64,000 bases of DNA from Spirochaetota bacterium. Its GTDB lineage: Bacteria > Spirochaetota > Spirochaetia > Treponematales > UBA12059. Location: the NCBI GenBank assembly GCA_029547205.1, contig JAKPPT010000072.1, positions 310,001 to 374,000 on the forward strand, in the 5' to 3' direction. The notes beneath the pieces were generated by a model. That model ran no database searches. It had not been told where the DNA came from and saw only the letters and a program-made list of their open reading frames with translations. Each line of letters opens with the position of its first letter. The stretch's first letter is position 1. Made by a program: the position numbers and the translations under genes. Shown here piece after piece: positions 19,884 to 29,597 of the stretch.

Positions 19884-20791
19884 CAACTGCACTCATACAA
19901 AGCTTTGTGCTTTTTGCATTAATGTTTATTGGTTACATACTTGGCAAGTTGAAAGTTATTACTAATTTTAAGGAACTTTCTCGACTCGTAGTCGATTTAA
20001 CACTACCGGCACTGATACTTGTATCAATGCAAAAAGAATATTCGCATGATACTGCCTCGCGTGCATTTTCAATGCTTGCTATATCCGGAGCAGTGTATGC
20101 TGGCGCACTCCTGTTATCATATTTTTTGCCGCTACTCTATAAGAAGGTTACAGAACAAGAACGTGGTGTTCATAGGTTTGCAATGAGTTTTTCAAATGTA
20201 GGTTTTATGGGGTTTCCAATTGCTGCCGCATTTCTTGGGAGCGAAAGCCTGTTTGATGTTTCTATGTACAATATTCCCTTTCAAATTTTAGCATTTTCGA
20301 TAGGTGTATTATTTATTGCACCACATAAAAGTAAAAAAAGTATACTTTCCAAAAAGCTGCTTGTAAATCCTGCTATCATGAGCGCTCTTGTAGGTTTTAT
20401 ATTATTTTTATTACAGATAAAAATTCCTTCTCCTCTGTTCACAGTATGTTCAATGCTTGGAGAAACAACAACACCGCTTGCTATGCTCATAATTGGAGGA
20501 ATCCTATCACAGAGCAATATAAAACAAGCGCTGTCTAATCCGCATATCTGGCTGACAACACTGTATCGTCTCGCATTGTTCCCTCTCATGCTCTATGGTA
20601 TATGTATCCTTCTGGGAATTAAAGCATATGCAGTACCTGTCCTCATTGCTGCCATGCCAGTAGCTGCGAATACGAGTATGCTCGCTGAAGTTTATGGAGG
20701 CGATAGTGCTGTTGCCAGTGGTCTTGTAATGCTTTCTACTCTTTTATCAACAGTAACAATTCCATTAATAGCAATACTGCTTACAGCATGA
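19880..20791 (+). CDS. AEC family transporter (auxin efflux carrier-like)
   Basis: GYILGKLKVI, FSNVGFMGFPIAAAFLG, MPVAANTSMLAEVYGGD; ATGA overlap. Confidence 0.88.
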   Translation: MTTALIQSFVLFALMFIGYILGKLKVITNFKELSRLVVDLTLPALILVSMQKEYSHDTASRAFSMLAISGAVYAGALLLSYFLPLLYKKVTEQERGVHRFAMSFSNVGFMGFPIAAAFLGSESLFDVSMYNIPFQILAFSIGVLFIAPHKSKKSILSKKLLVNPAIMSALVGFILFLLQIKIPSPLFTVCSMLGETTTPLAMLIIGGILSQSNIKQALSNPHIWLTTLYRLALFPLMLYGICILLGIKAYAVPVLIAAMPVAANTSMLAEVYGGDSAVASGLVMLSTLLSTVTIPLIAILLTA

Positions 20792-21823
20792 CTATGGCTG
20801 AATTACAATCGCAAAAATCATAAATGGTATTGCACTCATAAACAGAATATCAGCTGCTACATTAAGCGGAGCAGCTTGTTCTGGTAATCCTGTAGCATTA
20901 AAGTACCAGCTTATACCCTTTAGACTTAAACCCGCAGCACTCAATACGATTGATCCAAGAATTCCAGCATCTTTTAATCTGCTTGTTGCAAGAATACGAT
21001 TTTTAAAAACTTCATCATTCACAACAAGTACATTTACGTCTTCCTGATCTGTCTGCTGGTTTTCAGTCTCTGGGGAAAATGTCAATCGTGGCAGATACTC
21101 TTCTGATTTTTCTTGATCAGTACTTGGAGAAGATGATTGAAGCGTGCTTACAAATTCCTGAGTAGTCCAAAACTCAGTTAATCCATATTCCAATTTTTGC
21201 AGCGTTGCAACAGATCGTGCATCCTTACGTTCTACAACAACCATCTCGTTATTTTTAACGGTAAATTCTTTTGGGACCGTTTCAAGATTTTCTGAACTAC
21301 CAGAGGATACATCAATGTAGGCTATTACAAATACTTCACCTTCAAAACAGTATATTTTTGTAACAGGCATAGGATTTAAAGCCACGCGTGGTGTCAATAC
21401 TTCAAAACCAAAATCAGTACCGCGAACACCAGCTACAGCTTGAGCGCTGGTTATAGAAAATGATTCATTACCAGCAAGCTTGCTCATTTTAGTTCTAACT
21501 CTTCCATATATAAGTCTTATATTGATTGTGGAATTTGTTTTAAGCCGTTCAATAACGATTGTTGTGTTTTCAGTCATTCTTAAAATACCAGCAGGTTTTG
21601 AAAACTGAATTTCTAGAGAAACACCTCTTCCTGTCTGTACCTGATCTCCTGCATACAGAACAAGACCAATAGGATCATCGAAAACAACTTTTTTATTATT
21701 GCGTATTACAAGTACATCTTGTGCTGATGCATATGATAGTATAGCGAGCGGTGTTTCTTGCGCAACGAGTAACCATGAGCTGAGCACTACTATAAAAAAA
21801 ACGACTACTTTTATACGGTGCAT
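20792..21823 (-). CDS. FecR-domain protein
   Basis: Signal peptide; AGDQVQTGRGVSLEIQFSKPAGILRMTENTTI, AVAGVRGTDFGFEV. Confidence 0.82.
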   Translation of the reverse strand: MHRIKVVVFFIVVLSSWLLVAQETPLAILSYASAQDVLVIRNNKKVVFDDPIGLVLYAGDQVQTGRGVSLEIQFSKPAGILRMTENTTIVIERLKTNSTINIRLIYGRVRTKMSKLAGNESFSITSAQAVAGVRGTDFGFEVLTPRVALNPMPVTKIYCFEGEVFVIAYIDVSSGSSENLETVPKEFTVKNNEMVVVERKDARSVATLQKLEYGLTEFWTTQEFVSTLQSSSPSTDQEKSEEYLPRLTFSPETENQQTDQEDVNVLVVNDEVFKNRILATSRLKDAGILGSIVLSAAGLSLKGISWYFNATGLPEQAAPLNVAADILFMSAIPFMIFAIVIQP

Positions 21824-21925
21824 AGTACCCCCTTACCGTACAGTGTATCATTTTTTTTATACAAAATCAAAATACATTATATTAATTGATAAGTTTACTT
21901 CCTTGTATTATACTTTTATTAATTT

Positions 21926-22885
21926 ATGGAACAAATTCTCAATGAAATAAAAGTTGTTTTTACTGATAGTACAATCAATGAGCTTCTCAAATCCATCAAA
22001 CAACAAAGTTCAATTTCATACACCATGCATTTTAGTCAAAATGAAGACTTTTTTATTCAAATACCATCAGAAATTTTTGTTCCTCAATTACCTATACATC
22101 ATGATATTCGCAGCAATACTCCTGCAAACAGCTACCTTAAACTCATTGCACAAGTTGTTGAACAAATTTGCATTTTATTGCCAGAACTTCTCGAAGGATT
22201 AATATATTTTTTTGATCCTGCTGAAATTTTAAAACCATGTTTCTATAAATTATATAAAGTTGAAGAATCCATATATCTTTACATAATAAGGATTGATCTC
22301 AATCCAAGGCTCCTGGAAGTATCGGTTAAACAGAGCGGTAGCAATGACATCACTGCTTCGTACTATACCAAAAGACTCTATCTGGAATCAGAATTGATTC
22401 CTTTAGAAAAAATAATAACAGATAATCCCAGCTTGCCACGATTCATCATTGACCAAATAATTTCCCAAACTTGGATTGGAGAAACAGGCAGAGGTTACAT
22501 GGTACATGGTATTTGGATGGATACCGATCTTTCAAAGTTCTTTTCAAAAGCCTTTATTCCTCAAGGGAAAAAGATTTATCCCTACTATCCGTTATTCTGT
22601 AAATATAAAACACTGTGTGGATTTGTTCCGATGATTGGTAATCAGGGCAGAAAACTTTTACTGCCCCTATTTCATAAAGCAAAAATTTTTTTTAAACCAC
22701 ATATTCCTAAAATTCAGGAAGTTCTTCGAAATCAAAAATTTTCTGAAAACTTAAATGAATTCAAAGAAATAGCCAATGCAGTTCCTGATGAATGGAAAAA
22801 ATTACTGCAGAATTTTTATGTCATTTCTTATCTGAATCAGTATGAACAAAAGGAGTATCAAATTACCTATGAAAATCCAGTTTAA
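21926..22885 (+). CDS. Conserved hypothetical protein
   Basis: Long ORF filling the gap between fecR-like gene and murD; no family recognised. Confidence 0.55.
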   Translation: MEQILNEIKVVFTDSTINELLKSIKQQSSISYTMHFSQNEDFFIQIPSEIFVPQLPIHHDIRSNTPANSYLKLIAQVVEQICILLPELLEGLIYFFDPAEILKPCFYKLYKVEESIYLYIIRIDLNPRLLEVSVKQSGSNDITASYYTKRLYLESELIPLEKIITDNPSLPRFIIDQIISQTWIGETGRGYMVHGIWMDTDLSKFFSKAFIPQGKKIYPYYPLFCKYKTLCGFVPMIGNQGRKLLLPLFHKAKIFFKPHIPKIQEVLRNQKFSENLNEFKEIANAVPDEWKKLLQNFYVISYLNQYEQKEYQITYENPV

Positions 22886-24257
22886 TGAGTTTGCAAACCA
22901 GCGTATCACAGTTATGGGTTTGGGATTAAATGGCGGCGGGCTTGCATCTGCACGCTTTTTTGCGCAATGCGGTGCTCATGTTACCGTAACCGATATGAAA
23001 ACCGAAGAACAATTAAAACCATCAATAGAAGCACTCAAGGAATACCCCATACGCTATGTGCTTGGAAAACATGATGAAGCTGATTTCCAGAATGCTGATA
23101 TTGTAATTAAAAATCCTGCAGTACGTCCGGATAATCCTTATCTTAAACTTGCGCGACGTATAGAAACTGATATGTCAATTTTTCTTTCAGTGCTGCCCTG
23201 CCCGCTCATTGCAGTTACTGGTTCTAAAGGAAAATCAACAACGGCATCTGCAGTCTATCACATACTTAAAACGGCTCAGAAAAAAGTATTTTTAGGAGGA
23301 AACATTACTGTTTCTCCACTTGACTTTATTGACGCTGTTGATGCATCAAGCATTGTAGTTCTAGAACTTTCCAGCTGGCAATTAGGAGATTTACGAGGAA
23401 ATACCGCGTTGCACCCTAAAATCGCAATTATTACACACATTGTTCCCGATCACCTTGACCGGTATGGGACGATGGATGCATACATTGCTGATAAACGCGT
23501 CATTTATGCAAATCAAACGAGTGATGATTATACAATCTGTGAGCATGACAGCTGGGGAGTAAGTTTTTCACAAGAGACAAAGGCTAAATGTTTCTTGTAT
23601 GGATCGACATATCAGGGAAACGTTCCAAATGCGTATTTCAATGATAAAAACGAGGGAATTTTTTTATATAATAATCAAGAACACTGTCTTGTCCCAGGGA
23701 GCATCTTCCTTGCTGGCGACCATAACCGTCGTAATTTGCTTGCAGCAGGCATAGCTGCAAAATTGATGGGTATCGATGATGGTACAATACAAAATGCTAC
23801 CCAGAGCTTTACAGGTGTTGAACACCGCATGGAACGATTTTTAACGATTAACCAGATTGAATGGTATAATGATTCTGCAGCAACTGTTCCACATGCTGTC
23901 GCTGCTGCAATCAATGCTCTGAATGATAAACCGCTTGTACTCATTACTGGAGGCACTGATAAAGCGCTAGACTTTGAACCTGTTATACAGGAATATGCAA
24001 AACCACTCCATCTTATTTTGCTAACCGGAAGCGGCACTGATAAATTGATAGTATCACTTCAAAAACATGGCATTGCTTACAAAGGTCCTTATAGCGACTT
24101 GCAAACAGCAGTAGCAACAGCTTATGAGCTTGCCCCTACCGGATCCCGTGTCATTCTTTCGCCTGGCTGCACTTCCTTTGGCATGTTCAAAAATGAATTT
24201 GATAGAGGATTACAGTTCAAGCAAACGGTAAAAGCTATGCTTGGAATAAATGCTTAA
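22869..24257 (+). CDS. murD: UDP-N-acetylmuramoyl-L-alanine--D-glutamate ligase
   Basis: VTGSKGKSTTASAVYHIL, ITHIVPDHLDRYGTMDAY, EHRMERF, NDSAATVPHAV; ATG at 22869 preferred. Confidence 0.94.
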   Translation: MKIQFNEFANQRITVMGLGLNGGGLASARFFAQCGAHVTVTDMKTEEQLKPSIEALKEYPIRYVLGKHDEADFQNADIVIKNPAVRPDNPYLKLARRIETDMSIFLSVLPCPLIAVTGSKGKSTTASAVYHILKTAQKKVFLGGNITVSPLDFIDAVDASSIVVLELSSWQLGDLRGNTALHPKIAIITHIVPDHLDRYGTMDAYIADKRVIYANQTSDDYTICEHDSWGVSFSQETKAKCFLYGSTYQGNVPNAYFNDKNEGIFLYNNQEHCLVPGSIFLAGDHNRRNLLAAGIAAKLMGIDDGTIQNATQSFTGVEHRMERFLTINQIEWYNDSAATVPHAVAAAINALNDKPLVLITGGTDKALDFEPVIQEYAKPLHLILLTGSGTDKLIVSLQKHGIAYKGPYSDLQTAVATAYELAPTGSRVILSPGCTSFGMFKNEFDRGLQFKQTVKAMLGINA

Positions 24258-24264
24258 GCTATTT

Positions 24265-25086
24265 TTAGCTTGAAAAAGCAATACTTGCATAACCGACAAA
24301 TGAGCTATCGTAATGCTTCGCAAGACTGGTCTCATATGCAAGCAATTCTGCATGAGACGCTTTTAACGCTTTAGCATAGCTTGCTGCACAGGCAGCGCCA
24401 CCAGATGAACACGCTGCCTGTAAATCTCTCCCCGCATGCAAAATAGCCTGAGCATCCAGAGCAAGACAGGCATCAATAAACTGTTTATCATTATTGGCTG
24501 CCCAGATTTCTGCCTGCTTTCCTGTACCTGCTGGCATAAAACCATAATTAGGACCGTAATGTGTCAAATCGGTAGAACCTAATACAAAAAGCTGTACTGC
24601 ATACATGGTACTCCAATCAGCAAGCAGCTTTCCGAGAGCAATAGCCTGTTCATCTTCTGGCACTCGAATGCCTACAACTGGTATGCTGTATCCAAAACGG
24701 AATGCACAAAACGGGAACTGTATTTCAACGGTATTATCGGCACTGTGATCCGGCCTAACTGTACAATGCATGCGTATTGCATCCACAAGGTCACGGCAGA
24801 CCGGAAGAGCCCCGCCTGGTACCGCATATTCGGTATCATCATATAGTAAAATTGGATTTCCAGCGCCAAGATGTCCTCCAGCAACAACAACACAGTCTGC
24901 ATTAAACGCACTAAGCCACGATTGCCATGCAAGTTTGCCAGAAAAGTACCAGCCTGCATGCGGAGCAATTGCAGCGCAAGCTGTTTGTGGATGAGATTTA
25001 CTATCTTGTTTCCATTCATCGAGTGTCTCTTGAACTTCACTTGCTGTTGATGGATACCATCCAGAGGGGAGCAATCGTTTTCGCAT
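24265..25086 (-). CDS. MEMO1 family / AmmeMemoRadiSam system protein B-like
   Basis: APHAGWYFSGKLAW, VVVAGGHLGAGNPI, STDLTHYGPNYGF, CSSGG. Confidence 0.85.
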   Translation of the reverse strand: MRKRLLPSGWYPSTASEVQETLDEWKQDSKSHPQTACAAIAPHAGWYFSGKLAWQSWLSAFNADCVVVAGGHLGAGNPILLYDDTEYAVPGGALPVCRDLVDAIRMHCTVRPDHSADNTVEIQFPFCAFRFGYSIPVVGIRVPEDEQAIALGKLLADWSTMYAVQLFVLGSTDLTHYGPNYGFMPAGTGKQAEIWAANNDKQFIDACLALDAQAILHAGRDLQAACSSGGAACAASYAKALKASHAELLAYETSLAKHYDSSFVGYASIAFSS

Positions 25087-25149
25087 CGTAAGCCTCCCTT
25101 TTTCAGATTTTCTTTTTCTTATTGAGCATTATAGTGTATACTGATAACT

Positions 25150-26280
25150 ATGGACAAGAAAATTGTATCAGCAATTTTTATACTACTCTGCATAATCATA
25201 CCTATGCTTTGGTTCACTATCACCTATGCACAAGCAGTATCAAATGGCACAAGCACTGCTCAGAATGGCCATAAACGGCTCACAACGCTAGCCCAAGCTA
25301 TTTTAGCTTCTTCAAACCCACAAGCTCAGCAAAATCAATTTGAGCTATTCCTTAAACAAGAACCGCAGATTCGCGCTTTTGCTATACATAAAAACAGTGA
25401 ACCACCGGTCATACTATATCCTGCAACAAGCTCTCTTGCTTCATTACTGGCAGAATCACAAAAATTCAACACAATCCTGAATCGTACTGAAATTTCGAAT
25501 GGGTATATCGTGGAATCGATTTCTGAACTAGTCCCGATAGAGCGTATCAGGAAACAGGGATTTCAAGCACTTGGGTTATTTTTAAGCATGTTTTTTATTT
25601 TTTTAATTGGTATTGCTATTTTCCCTGCTAAAAAGAACCAGAACCAAGCCGATACCATTGCAATTCAAGTGCCTGATATTACAGCAGAGCCTGCAGCAAC
25701 TCAGGACATGAGTACTGGATGCTCGGAAAACCCTCAAGCGGAGAAACCAAAAAAGCAAATACGAACAACACTGTTTGATCCGGTAACAGGCTTATGCTGG
25801 GCAGAAGACCTCATTCCTCGTCTCGATGAAGAAATAAAGCGTGCAGCTTCATTTGAAAACGAACTCGTATTTATTATTGCAAGTCTGGATATGAAACTGT
25901 ATGAGCCGGAAGATTTTACAACGTTTTGTGAAACAGTACAAAAATTTTTTAGCTTCCGAGATATGATTTTTCAGTATAACGATGATAGCATTGGGATAAT
26001 TTTGCAAAATATGGATATTGAACATGCCCTCCGCATGTGTGATGAACTTATAAAAAAAGTAACATCTCTTATCCAACAAAATAAAAAAGAAATGCATTAT
26101 GTTGAAGCATTTTTTGGCATGAGTTCACGAGGCGGGAGAATTCTTGATAGCCAGCGTTTAATTCATGAAGCAGAAGCTGCTCTCTTAAAAGCAAAAGAAG
26201 AACATGATACTCATATAGTTGCTTTTAAGCCAGACCTTGAAAAGTACAAACAGTATATATCAAGCAGACTTGATGCATAG
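25150..26280 (+). CDS. Membrane protein with degenerate GGDEF-like domain
   Basis: Two TM segments and DPVTGLCWAEDLIPRLDEEIKRA start of GGDEF-like domain; catalytic loop reads YNDDS. Confidence 0.65.
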   Translation: MDKKIVSAIFILLCIIIPMLWFTITYAQAVSNGTSTAQNGHKRLTTLAQAILASSNPQAQQNQFELFLKQEPQIRAFAIHKNSEPPVILYPATSSLASLLAESQKFNTILNRTEISNGYIVESISELVPIERIRKQGFQALGLFLSMFFIFLIGIAIFPAKKNQNQADTIAIQVPDITAEPAATQDMSTGCSENPQAEKPKKQIRTTLFDPVTGLCWAEDLIPRLDEEIKRAASFENELVFIIASLDMKLYEPEDFTTFCETVQKFFSFRDMIFQYNDDSIGIILQNMDIEHALRMCDELIKKVTSLIQQNKKEMHYVEAFFGMSSRGGRILDSQRLIHEAEAALLKAKEEHDTHIVAFKPDLEKYKQYISSRLDA

Positions 26281-26315
26281 CATTCGTAGAGCTGCTGCAG
26301 TATCAAGTCTGCTTG
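26261..26315. terminator. Long stem-loop spanning the stop codon
   Basis: 13-bp perfect arms CAAGCAGACTTGA / TCAAGTCTGCTTG; no U tract. Confidence 0.4.
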
Positions 26316-26338
26316 ATTAGCACAATCATACAGTTATA

Positions 26339-27262
26339 CTATTTTAACTCATCAAGCGTTTTAAGAAGATTTTCAACCTGGTATTGAGAACACTGCATGG
26401 GATACAATCTATCCGAGGAGTATACAATAAAGTCTTTTGAGTTCTCAATTGTGTAAAACCGCATGTGTTTTGTTGTTCCATTACCCAGCTCTAATGTAAT
26501 TAAAACTGATTCTTTCTGGTTAGAAAGTGTTAGCGTTTCCATATAGTTTTGAGCGCTGAACGACACTATGCTATAGAGCCAGCCTTCTACACGCGATACA
26601 GTAACATCAGGCATGTTTTCATACTTCCATCCTTCTGCATTACGAACAAAAGCACCCTGAATAGTTTCCTTATCGAGTTTTCCCTGTATTGAAAAACGTT
26701 GAACATCTTTTACACTAATATTAGTTAATACTTTTAAATCTAACCAATCAGTATCCGAACCCATAAGGTATGAAGCTGCTGATGTTTCTGCTTTATAAAC
26801 AGTAGTATTGCCAATAAACATAATATAACATACACCAGCATCCATAATTGGTGAAAGATAAAAACTCTGCATTTTCGATGCATTTGATAATTCTACAAGT
26901 ATTCTGTCTTCTTCGGTTAGCTTATACGTTTTTATTGCATCCTGGGTTCTACCGACTGGTACAAGTTTAGCTGGTTTTGTAATATTTTTTATAAAAGCAT
27001 CTACTCTGCCTGCATTAACAGGAAGTGCTCTTCCATTCCGCTCGTAAATCCAGTCTGCACCTTGTTTTTTTATATTGAGCAGCATTCCACCCGAATATTT
27101 GATCTCCTGTATAGAATCAAGCGTAATGAGCGTTTTTTGATATCCCTGACGCGATCTATTTCCTGGCGAAAATATTAAGCCAAGTATTACAATACCAAGC
27201 AATATACCATCCACTATCAGTGCATATTTTATTTTTTTATCAATAGTTAATTTATTATTCAT
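26339..27262 (-). CDS. DUF4340-like membrane-anchored protein
   Basis: N-terminal TM; follows Gld-type ABC genes as in other bacteria. Confidence 0.7.
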   Translation of the reverse strand: MNNKLTIDKKIKYALIVDGILLGIVILGLIFSPGNRSRQGYQKTLITLDSIQEIKYSGGMLLNIKKQGADWIYERNGRALPVNAGRVDAFIKNITKPAKLVPVGRTQDAIKTYKLTEEDRILVELSNASKMQSFYLSPIMDAGVCYIMFIGNTTVYKAETSAASYLMGSDTDWLDLKVLTNISVKDVQRFSIQGKLDKETIQGAFVRNAEGWKYENMPDVTVSRVEGWLYSIVSFSAQNYMETLTLSNQKESVLITLELGNGTTKHMRFYTIENSKDFIVYSSDRLYPMQCSQYQVENLLKTLDELK

Positions 27263-27272
27263 AAATACCTCC

Positions 27273-28871
27273 TCATGCTAAACGAGCTAATTGCTCTTTT
27301 TTCTTTCGTTTATTAAACAGGAGTAAACCAGTTATAACAAATCCAAGAGGTATTATACCGATAGTAAGTATATACACCAATATAATTACTGTTGTTCTGA
27401 CATCAGCATCTTTAATTTTATCGAGCCGTTCTGGCTTATAGCTTCTTGTGCGAATCGATAACAAATCGTCACTCTGGACAAGCCAGTCCGCTATGGAAAC
27501 TGCAAAATTTAAATTAACATCAGATTGCATCATTTCTACAAGATCAGAAAAACTATCAGAACCTGTAATTACAACAAGCCGTGTTTTTGATTCTTTTATC
27601 TCCGACACAACAGGTTCTTCTTGACCAGATTCTGGTTGTGGAAGATTACCCGGATCAGCAAATGCTGTTTTAAGTATACCTTCTCCTGCTACACCGAGCA
27701 CATATGAACCCTCTGTATCAGTTCGTTCCAATGTATAGCTCCTGCTATCATTCGGAGAAGTATAAAATGCTTTTGTCTGTTTCCATGCTTTTGGTGTAGT
27801 TTTAATTAATGATTGTATGACAAATGCTTTGTTGTCGTTATATTCAATTGGTGATGGCCAGTATAAATCCATACCATTAAATCTCGCTGTTAATATATGG
27901 TTGGAATTTACATATTTTTTATCAATAACTATCCAATGCGGATATGGTACATATTGAATGGTGAACATACCCGAATATGTGGGCTGTTGAAAAGGCACAG
28001 TAAGATTCGATACATCGAGAACTAATTCACGTTTTATAAAAATTCCATATGATGCTAAAAGATCAATAATACCACTTTCCATTACTGGCTGAGCAATAAG
28101 GTTGTAATTTGGATTGATATTTACGCCCTTTACGGCAAAAAACACTCTACCACCATGCATAATGTACTGATCAATAAAATAAGCATCATAACGTGTTAAA
28201 GCACTATTACCAATAACAAACAGTACAGCAACATTTGTCTCAATGCGCTTTCCTCTTTCAATCTCCTGTACTGTATAACCTCCTTTTTCCAGGTATGACT
28301 TCAGGTACCGATAATCTTGATCAAAAATTTTATCACCATCACCAATAAGAATACCAGCAATATTTTCTTTTTGATTCACCAGTGCCCTGATGCCCTTAAG
28401 AAGTTCATACTCGAGCGTATCGGTTGTAATTACCACAGGCAGTGCAAAACTTCTGTCCAGATACTCAACTGCAATACCAGAATACACGAGAGCAATCCGT
28501 TGTTCCGATTTTTCAACAACCTGCATCTGTTGTGGTTTTATTCCAAGTGATTCTGCTCTATACGTATCTTTTTCCGGATTGCTAATTGAAACTATAATTT
28601 TTCCACGCGACACAGCCTGAAGCTCAAGTAAAAAATCTTCTATCATCTGAGGACCAGGATGCTTTGCTTTGAGCGATGGACTTATAAAATAAGTTATTCG
28701 CACTGTATCGGGTAGCTCTTTATAAAAATCCCGTGCTACTTTTGATAAGGTATTACTATGCGATACGGTAAAATCAATTCTAAAAAAATACAAATTTGAT
28801 AGAAGAGCAAGAAGAAATAATCCGCCAAATATTAAAAACATTAATTGTTTTTCTTTAATGAGCCTATCCAT
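27273..28871 (-). CDS. GldG-like ABC-associated protein
   Basis: N- and C-terminal TM; RITYFISPSLKAKHPGPQMIEDFLLELQ, periplasmic GldG-type domain. Confidence 0.82.
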   Translation of the reverse strand: MDRLIKEKQLMFLIFGGLFLLALLSNLYFFRIDFTVSHSNTLSKVARDFYKELPDTVRITYFISPSLKAKHPGPQMIEDFLLELQAVSRGKIIVSISNPEKDTYRAESLGIKPQQMQVVEKSEQRIALVYSGIAVEYLDRSFALPVVITTDTLEYELLKGIRALVNQKENIAGILIGDGDKIFDQDYRYLKSYLEKGGYTVQEIERGKRIETNVAVLFVIGNSALTRYDAYFIDQYIMHGGRVFFAVKGVNINPNYNLIAQPVMESGIIDLLASYGIFIKRELVLDVSNLTVPFQQPTYSGMFTIQYVPYPHWIVIDKKYVNSNHILTARFNGMDLYWPSPIEYNDNKAFVIQSLIKTTPKAWKQTKAFYTSPNDSRSYTLERTDTEGSYVLGVAGEGILKTAFADPGNLPQPESGQEEPVVSEIKESKTRLVVITGSDSFSDLVEMMQSDVNLNFAVSIADWLVQSDDLLSIRTRSYKPERLDKIKDADVRTTVIILVYILTIGIIPLGFVITGLLLFNKRKKKEQLARLA

Positions 28872-28874
28872 GAA

Positions 28875-29597
28875 TTACCTCCACCTACCTAAATACAGCT
28901 TTTGCATAGTTGCATAGAGGAACCCTGTAGTTATGATGAGAAAATACAATGCGTCTCTGCTGTCAAGAACTCCTTTTGCAAACGAATTATAATGGTAGTT
29001 GACAGAGAGCCAATTAATCACATCTGCGATTTTACCCGTCATATTAAACCATAATGGTATTTGACTAAATATATTAAGTATAATTAACAATATCATTGTT
29101 ACAACAAAAGCTGATATCTGGCTTTTTGTATTTGCTGACACATATTGGCCAATAGCTGAACAGGCAGCAGCAAAAAGAAAAATCCCAATATATTGGGCAA
29201 ATATCTGGCCAGGATCAAAATAACCAAAAAGAAACATTGTTATTGGAATAAAAACTGTTGATGCTATTGCAATAAGCAATAAAACAAATGCTGCTAAGAA
29301 TTTACCTATGACTAAATCAAATTCGCTAAAAGGCATTGTCATAAGCATTTCATAAGTTCCCTGTTTTTTTTCTTCTGCCCACATTTTCATGGTTAATGCA
29401 GGAACAAGAATGGTAAAAAACAATGGCAGCAATGAAAAATAGGGCCTGAGATCTGCACGATCGAGAGCAAAAAACTGCTGTACAAAAAAGAAAAATATAG
29501 ATATTGCTAGATTAAAAATAACAATAAAAAGCCATGCTATCGGAACGTTAAAATAGCTTTTGAGTTCTCTTCGAAAAACGATTGAGGCTTTATGCAT
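28875..29597 (-). CDS. ABC transporter permease (GldF-like)
   Basis: VFRRELKSYFNVPIAWLF, PALTMKMWAEEKKQGTYEMLMTMP. Confidence 0.87.
   Translation of the reverse strand: MHKASIVFRRELKSYFNVPIAWLFIVIFNLAISIFFFFVQQFFALDRADLRPYFSLLPLFFTILVPALTMKMWAEEKKQGTYEMLMTMPFSEFDLVIGKFLAAFVLLLIAIASTVFIPITMFLFGYFDPGQIFAQYIGIFLFAAACSAIGQYVSANTKSQISAFVVTMILLIILNIFSQIPLWFNMTGKIADVINWLSVNYHYNSFAKGVLDSRDALYFLIITTGFLYATMQKLYLGRWR

Noticed and set aside
24672-25040. 122-aa minus-strand ORF in the MEMO gene
   Set aside because: Shadow frame of a clearly conserved gene
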